64,000 nt of DNA from an uncultured Oscillospiraceae bacterium. GTDB taxonomy: Bacteria; Bacillota; Clostridia; Oscillospirales; Ruminococcaceae. The notes under the pieces are model-generated. The model had not been told where the DNA came from. It was given only the letters and a program-made list of their open reading frames with translations, and did not search any database. Position numbers and translations under genes: made by a program. Location of the stretch: contig CAJJZS010000003.1 of NCBI GenBank assembly GCA_905197685.1, forward strand, positions 186,001 to 250,000. The letters run 5' to 3'. Shown piece by piece: positions 59,628-64,000 of the stretch (positions are counted from its first letter, which is position 1; each line of letters starts with the position of its first letter).

Positions 59628-61574
59628 ATGTCTGCAAGTAAGAAACTGGATAAAATCGCGTGGACAGTTACAGCGTTTACCTTAGGAATTACCATTTTAT
59701 TTATGAATGGCGGAGCGATTGGACTCAAGGAAATGACGCGTATGATGGGTTACGAAACTCGTTTATTTAATAATACCCGAGTTCATACAATAGATATAGT
59801 TATGAATGACTGGGATGAAGTGATTAAAAATGCCATGAGCGAAGAATATTATGACGCTTCCGTTGTGATTGACGGAGAGGCGTATAAGAATGTGGGGATT
59901 CGCGCCAAAGGTAACACCTCCCTGTCTACGGTCTCTTCTTTGGACAGCGAGCGGTACAGTTTCAAAATTGAATTTGACCACTATGACAGTTCGATTACCT
60001 ATCATGGCTTGGATAAACTGAGCCTAAATAATTTGATTCAAGATTCTACGATGATGAAGGATTATCTGACCTATACTTTAATGAACGAGTTTGGTGTGAG
60101 TTCACCGCTGTGCAGCTATGTTTATATCACTGTCAACGGTCAAGATTGGGGACTGTATCTGGCAGTTGAGGGAGTAGAGGACAGTTTTCTGGAGCGAAAC
60201 TATGGTTCCGATTACGGAGAACTGTACAAGCCGGACAGCATGAGCTTTGGTGGCGGTCGCGGAAACGGAAAAGATTTTAATATGGACCGATTTGAAAAGG
60301 AGGGAGAATCCTCAGAAGGTTTGACTCAGTCTGATTCTAAAGAAAACGTACCGCAGATACCGGATATGGGGAATTTTGACCCGTCAGAAATGTTTGGGGG
60401 AAATGTGCCGGAGAGCTTTGATTCTTCTGATATACCGGAGAATTTTGTCTCATCCAAGATAGGAGAAGATGACAGGGAGGAAAAATTCAATTTTGACGGT
60501 TTTGGAATGGGTTCTTCAGATGTCAAGCTGCAATATATTGATGATGAGTTAGACAGTTATTCTAACATTTGGAATAATGCAAAAACCGATATAGCGGAAT
60601 CGGATCAATCTCGCTTGATTGAATCATTAAAGAAACTATCAAATTATGAAGAAATTGAATCGGTTGTGGATGTGGAAGAAGTCATTCGGTATTTTGTGGT
60701 TCACAATTATGTATGTAATGGTGACAGTTACACCGGAGCGATGATTCACAACTATTATTTGTACGAGGAAAACGGTCAGATGTCGATGATTCCGTGGGAT
60801 TATAATCTGGCATTTGGAACATTCCGGGGTGGAAGCGCGCAGAGTACAGTCAATACACCAATTGATTCTCCTGTGTCCTCAGGCTCCGGAGAGGACCGTC
60901 CGATGTGGAATTGGATTCTGTCCGATGAAAATTACACAGAGCTGTATCATCAGTATTTTTCTGAGTTTTTGGATATGGTGGATATTCAAAGTATCATTGA
61001 CAACGCATACCAGCTGATTGCATCATATGTGGAAAAAGACCCTACTGCTTTTTATACCAAAGAAGAGTTTGAGCAAGGAGTGCAGACGCTCAAGGCGTTT
61101 TGCAGTCTGCGCAGTAAAAGTATCTCAATGCAGCTGGAAAGCGGAGAAACAACCGAAGAGATGGAATATGCAGATGCTTCGGAAATCAATCTGACTGATA
61201 TAGGTTCAATGAATGGCGGGATGGGAAAAGAAGGAAATGAAAAACCTCAGATGCCGGAAATTCCGGGGAAAATGCCAGTCCAACAGGAGAAAGCAGAAGA
61301 AGGTTCAACGGATGAATCTTTTACCGTATCATCGGAAGTTACGATTGGAGCGTCCGGACAGAGCGAGAAAGGGGAGAATCTGCCATCATTAGATGGAAGA
61401 AACCGGAAAGAAGCTCCTTCGAGAGATCAGGGACAGATGACCGGAGGCAATTTCAATCCCAATATGAACGATGTGAGCAATTCCGCTTCAAGTAAAACCG
61501 CTTGGATATGGATTGCTGTATCTGCCTTAATTCTCGGTGCAGGTCTGCTCACTACGAAGTTATATAAAAGTTAA
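59628..61574 (+). CDS. CotH-family protein kinase, membrane-anchored
   Basis: 648 residues: an N-terminal membrane helix (about 10-30), a CotH kinase-like domain (VGIRAKGNTSL, YSFKIEFD, LNNLIQDSTMMKDYL then VYITVNGQDWGLYLAVEGVED, and SMIPWDYNLAFGTF with the Asp that binds metal). A low-complexity Gly/Ser/Glu insertion occupies about 205-300, a polar stalk about 520-620, and a C-terminal membrane helix lies at the end. CotH kinases phosphorylate coat proteins in Bacillus. This surface-anchored form with polyP and DUF4956 partners is different and its substrate is unknown. Confidence 0.87.
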   Translation: MSASKKLDKIAWTVTAFTLGITILFMNGGAIGLKEMTRMMGYETRLFNNTRVHTIDIVMNDWDEVIKNAMSEEYYDASVVIDGEAYKNVGIRAKGNTSLSTVSSLDSERYSFKIEFDHYDSSITYHGLDKLSLNNLIQDSTMMKDYLTYTLMNEFGVSSPLCSYVYITVNGQDWGLYLAVEGVEDSFLERNYGSDYGELYKPDSMSFGGGRGNGKDFNMDRFEKEGESSEGLTQSDSKENVPQIPDMGNFDPSEMFGGNVPESFDSSDIPENFVSSKIGEDDREEKFNFDGFGMGSSDVKLQYIDDELDSYSNIWNNAKTDIAESDQSRLIESLKKLSNYEEIESVVDVEEVIRYFVVHNYVCNGDSYTGAMIHNYYLYEENGQMSMIPWDYNLAFGTFRGGSAQSTVNTPIDSPVSSGSGEDRPMWNWILSDENYTELYHQYFSEFLDMVDIQSIIDNAYQLIASYVEKDPTAFYTKEEFEQGVQTLKAFCSLRSKSISMQLESGETTEEMEYADASEINLTDIGSMNGGMGKEGNEKPQMPEIPGKMPVQQEKAEEGSTDESFTVSSEVTIGASGQSEKGENLPSLDGRNRKEAPSRDQGQMTGGNFNPNMNDVSNSASSKTAWIWIAVSALILGAGLLTTKLYKS

Positions 61575-61584
61575 CAGAAACTAA

Positions 61585-61634
61585 AAACGCTGTAATTTTT
61601 ATCTCAGAATGGATAGAAATTGCAGTGTTTTTTT
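61585..61634 (+). terminator. Terminator after cotH
   Basis: AACGCTGTAATTTTTATC pairs with GATAGAAATTGCAGTGTT with a few wobbles and is followed by a T run. Confidence 0.75.
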
Positions 61635-62146
61635 GTTTTCGGAGTATTGATGCAGCACTGCCAATTTTAAGAAAGATAATACACAAATAACGGAAGCGGA
61701 CTTTTGGGTTTCTTGATTTTTAGTATTTTCTATAGAGGGGATTGATTTTAAATATAGTTTGGTATATAATATAAAGTGCTGGATTTGATATTCAAATTGA
61801 TTTATTTTGTGGATAAGATAAGGAAGATAATTCTATAAAGACAATCTATAATTCTGAATTTTCTGTTTTGCAGCAGATTGTTTTTCTTCCGTTTATTGTT
61901 GATACAGGAAATCTAACAGTAGATTTTTAATCTTTTTTGATTGTTTTTGTTGTTTGGTATGTTTGACAAACTTACAAATAATCGAAAATTTGCTCAAAGA
62001 AATCTCTTGTAAAGGAAAAAAGAATCTGATATAATCAAAATTGTTCATTTATTATGCGAAAAAAATTATCAAAAAATAAAGGGAACACTGTATCTTATCG
62101 GGGAAAACTCCGATGAAATAAAAATAAGAGAGGGAAGGAAGAAAAG
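61635..62146. other. A/T-rich intergenic region before the second MATE gene
   Basis: 512 bases, very A/T-rich, no supported gene. The only signals are an extended -10 (TGA then TATAAT, 62027-62035) and a small hairpin in the leader with arms ATCGGGG and CTCCGAT (62097-62114). No known riboswitch was recognised. Confidence 0.55.
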
Positions 62147-63502
62147 GTGATGAAAAAAAGCCATTTGGACAAAGCGTTTTACAAAACGGTACTGACCATT
62201 GCCGTGCCGATTGTCATTCAGAACTTAATCAGCATCGGCTTGAATATGGCAGACACAATCATGATTGGAAAATTGGGTGTGGATGAGCTGGCGGCAGTAG
62301 GAACGGCGAACCGGTTATACTTTGTGTTTTCCAGTTTATGTTTCGGTATTTACAGCGGAGCGGCAGTTTATGTTTCCCAGTACTGGGGTGTGCGCGATAT
62401 TAAAAACATTCGCCGAACCTTAGGTATTGACATGATTTTGGGAGGCGGAATGTCGCTGCTGTTTACGGCGATTGCGATGTTTTTGGCTCCGCAGGTGTTG
62501 GGATTATTCAGCTCAGATCCGAATGTTATCGAATTGGGAACACAGTATCTGCACATCGTTGCAATTTCCTATTTCTTTACAGCGATGTCCTTTGCCATTA
62601 ACTTTAATTGCAGGGCAATTCATATGCTGAAGGTTCCGACTGTAATCAACACGTTAGCGTTATTTATCAACCTGGGGTTAAACTATCTGTTGATTTTCGG
62701 AAAGATGGGACTGCCAAAGATGGGAGTAAAAGGTGCGGCATTAGCTACCTTGATTGCCCGTTTGGTAGAGTTTGTGCTGATGTATGTCTGCGTATATCTC
62801 CATTCGGAACATCCGTTGGCTGCAAAACCGAAAGAGTTGTTCAGTTTTGACCGCAAGCTGTTTACCAAAGTATTAAAGACTTCGCTCCCGGTTATTGTAT
62901 CGGAGGGTGGTTGGAGCTTGGGAAATGCAGTTTACTACATCGCTTACGGAATGTTGGGTGCATCTGCTTTGGCAGTAGTTCAGGTGGCGTCTACCATCAA
63001 TGACCTGTTCCAGTGTCTGTTTTTTGGAATCGGCAATGCAAGTGCGGTTATGATTGGAAACGAGTTGGGACGGCGCAACGAGGACAAAGCGTATGATTAT
63101 GCGGTTGTCTTTTTAAAGATGACCTTTGTTGTGAATGTGATTGTTTCGCTCGGCTTATTCTTCTCCCGCAACGGAGTAATTGCGCTGTACGATTTTGATA
63201 TGGAAACCAACGTTATGTTGGCAAACACCATCATTGTTTATGCAATTTATATGTTGCCTAAAATGTTTACCTATGTTTTGTTCTGCGGAATTTTGCGTTC
63301 CGGCGGTGACACCAAAATCTGTATGATTTTGGATTTGCTGGGCGTTTGGGTTATCGGTGTTCCGCTCGCTTTCTTCGGCGTACTGGTTCTGGAGCTGCCG
63401 CTGCATTTGGTTGTTGCTATGGTGTTCTTTGAAGAGTGGGTAAAACTTATCTTCTCGTGGATGCGTTTTAGAAGCAAGAAATGGGCGCACACTTTAATTT
63501 AA
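62147..63502 (+). CDS. MATE family efflux transporter (second)
   Basis: 451 residues, 12 helices. It starts with a short basic tail and TVLTIAVPIVIQNLISIGLN, then MADTIMIGKLGVDELAAVGTA, the NorM/DinF-type first repeat. The second-half repeat is at GGWSLGNAVYYIAYGMLG. It is unlike the first MATE at 5334 (low similarity by eye) and has no regulator next to it. The start may be GTG 62147 or ATG 62150, with GGAAGGA upstream of both. Confidence 0.93.
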   Translation: MMKKSHLDKAFYKTVLTIAVPIVIQNLISIGLNMADTIMIGKLGVDELAAVGTANRLYFVFSSLCFGIYSGAAVYVSQYWGVRDIKNIRRTLGIDMILGGGMSLLFTAIAMFLAPQVLGLFSSDPNVIELGTQYLHIVAISYFFTAMSFAINFNCRAIHMLKVPTVINTLALFINLGLNYLLIFGKMGLPKMGVKGAALATLIARLVEFVLMYVCVYLHSEHPLAAKPKELFSFDRKLFTKVLKTSLPVIVSEGGWSLGNAVYYIAYGMLGASALAVVQVASTINDLFQCLFFGIGNASAVMIGNELGRRNEDKAYDYAVVFLKMTFVVNVIVSLGLFFSRNGVIALYDFDMETNVMLANTIIVYAIYMLPKMFTYVLFCGILRSGGDTKICMILDLLGVWVIGVPLAFFGVLVLELPLHLVVAMVFFEEWVKLIFSWMRFRSKKWAHTLI

Positions 63503-63520
63503 TTAAGGAAAATAAAAGTA

Positions 63521-63561
63521 AAAAAGGCGGCTGTCGAAAGTTTTTCGGCAGGCGCCTTTTT
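63521..63561. terminator. Terminator after second MATE gene
   Basis: AAAAAGGCG and CGCCTTTTT arms (63521-63529, 63553-63561), extended by an inner CTG/CAG stem. Confidence 0.85.
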
Positions 63562-63591
63562 GGTAAATCGTTTTTTAGTTTGATTTTTTAT

Positions 63592-63620
63592 TTGAATCTT
63601 GAGAAACAACATGATATACT
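63592..63620 (+). promoter_or_regulatory. Promoter of the UvrA-like gene
   Basis: TTGAAT (63592-63597), 17 bp, TATACT (63615-63620). Confidence 0.72.
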
Positions 63621-63647
63621 AAAGAAAAATATTCAGGAGAAAGAAAA

Positions 63648-64000
63648 ATGAGTAAGGAATTTATCAATATATACAATGCTTATGAAAATAACTTGAAAAA
63701 TCTTTCTTTGTCGATTCCCAAGCACAAGATTATTGTGTTTACCGGGGTATCCGGTTCGGGAAAATCTTCACTGGCTTTGGACACGATTGCAGCGCAGTCC
63801 AGGAGAGAATTAAATGATACCTTTCCGACCTATGTTCAAAATTATCTGCCGAGATACGGACGACCGCATCTGGGCAGAATTGAAAATCTGCCGACAGCAA
63901 TTGTAATAGATCAGAAAAAGCCGTCGCCCAATCAACGCTCCACAGTGGGAACCTATACCGATACCTATGCGCTGCTGCGTTTATTGTTTTCCCGTGCGGG
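63648..64000 (+). CDS. UvrA-like ABC ATPase (3' end outside window)
   Basis: The visible 117 residues hold the UvrA family N-terminus: YNAYENNLKNLSLSIPKHKI, Walker A GVSGSGKSS (33-41), ALDTIAAQSRRELND, then RYGRPHLGRIENLPTAIVIDQ, and PSPNQRSTVGTYTDTYALLR. Lack of the first zinc-binding insertion pattern of canonical UvrA this early and the divergent N-terminus suggest a UvrA paralogue of the drug-resistance/UvrA2 class rather than the main repair protein, but with the gene truncated this is tentative. Ribosome binding site AGGAGAAAG before the ATG. Confidence 0.85.
   Translation, partial: MSKEFINIYNAYENNLKNLSLSIPKHKIIVFTGVSGSGKSSLALDTIAAQSRRELNDTFPTYVQNYLPRYGRPHLGRIENLPTAIVIDQKKPSPNQRSTVGTYTDTYALLRLLFSRA

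Noticed and set aside
62097..62114. Possible riboswitch before the second MATE gene
   Set aside because: Only one 7-bp hairpin is visible, with none of the conserved bases of guanidine, ykkC or similar aptamers.
1..64000. tRNA or rRNA genes
   Set aside because: No cloverleaf with TTCRANNC and matching acceptor arms, and no rRNA segment was noticed. A tRNAscan run would settle it.

Overview
The window is a chromosomal segment of a low-to-mid GC, spore-forming Firmicute, most likely a gut Clostridia member of the Oscillospiraceae/Ruminococcaceae type. The evidence is SpoVG, a BofA-like protein, two CotF-type coat proteins, strong Gram-positive ribosome binding sites, many TTG/GTG starts, and the local pairing of a two-component system with a VTC/DUF4956/CotH cluster. 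I cannot name a species from the sequence alone.

Region 1 (1-30660) is ordinary core chromosome: pheT (cut by the window edge), a DEAD-box helicase, an SPL-type radical SAM protein, a MerR/MATE drug-efflux pair with a textbook 19-bp-spacer MerR promoter, a heterodimeric ABC exporter, RNase R, GNAT, BofA, Nudix, galKT, coat proteins, a NPDTG-tailed surface protein, spoVG, murC, ridA, folC, an unaccompanied peptide-binding lipoprotein, an ECF S-component, a CmpB-like membrane protein, a SPASM-like radical SAM protein, a lone ABC exporter with a perfect palindromic operator, and rlmD.

Region 2 (30661-43329) is a 12.66-kb integrative mobilizable element inserted into the 3' end of rlmD by its own large serine recombinase. 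Its two junctions share GAGACGGT. The recombinase gene ends in host rlmD codons, while rlmD has gained a 99-residue element-encoded tail. The element carries metal resistance genes (two ArsR regulators, a detached HMA metal-binding protein, a Zn/Cd-type P-ATPase), an AraC regulator, a sigma factor/XRE pair, a CHC2 primase plus SF3 helicase, a MobV relaxase and a pMV158-like oriT.

Region 3 (43330-45542) is host chromosome again: an OmpR-type response regulator and its histidine kinase.

Region 4 (45543-58187) is a second element of the Tn4451 (TnpX) type. It has a TnpX-like serine recombinase and TnpW at the left, TnpV at the right, and 37-bp imperfect terminal inverted repeats. Its cargo is a type I restriction-modification locus (XRE-hsdR-hsdM-hsdS) with silent hsdS cassettes and a tyrosine recombinase between them. 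Two sets of inverted repeats (28 and 35 bp) predict shuffling of target-recognition domains. The expressed HsdS currently carries two nearly identical recognition domains. A 1-kb gene-free stretch beside the silent cassettes holds about ten copies of a 25-bp palindrome whose arms vary together. I do not recognise this family, and it is the best candidate here for something undescribed.

Region 5 (58188-64000) resumes the host: a VTC-like polyphosphate polymerase, DUF4956 membrane protein and CotH kinase operon, which the second element now separates from the two-component genes, then a second MATE transporter and the start of a UvrA-like ATPase.
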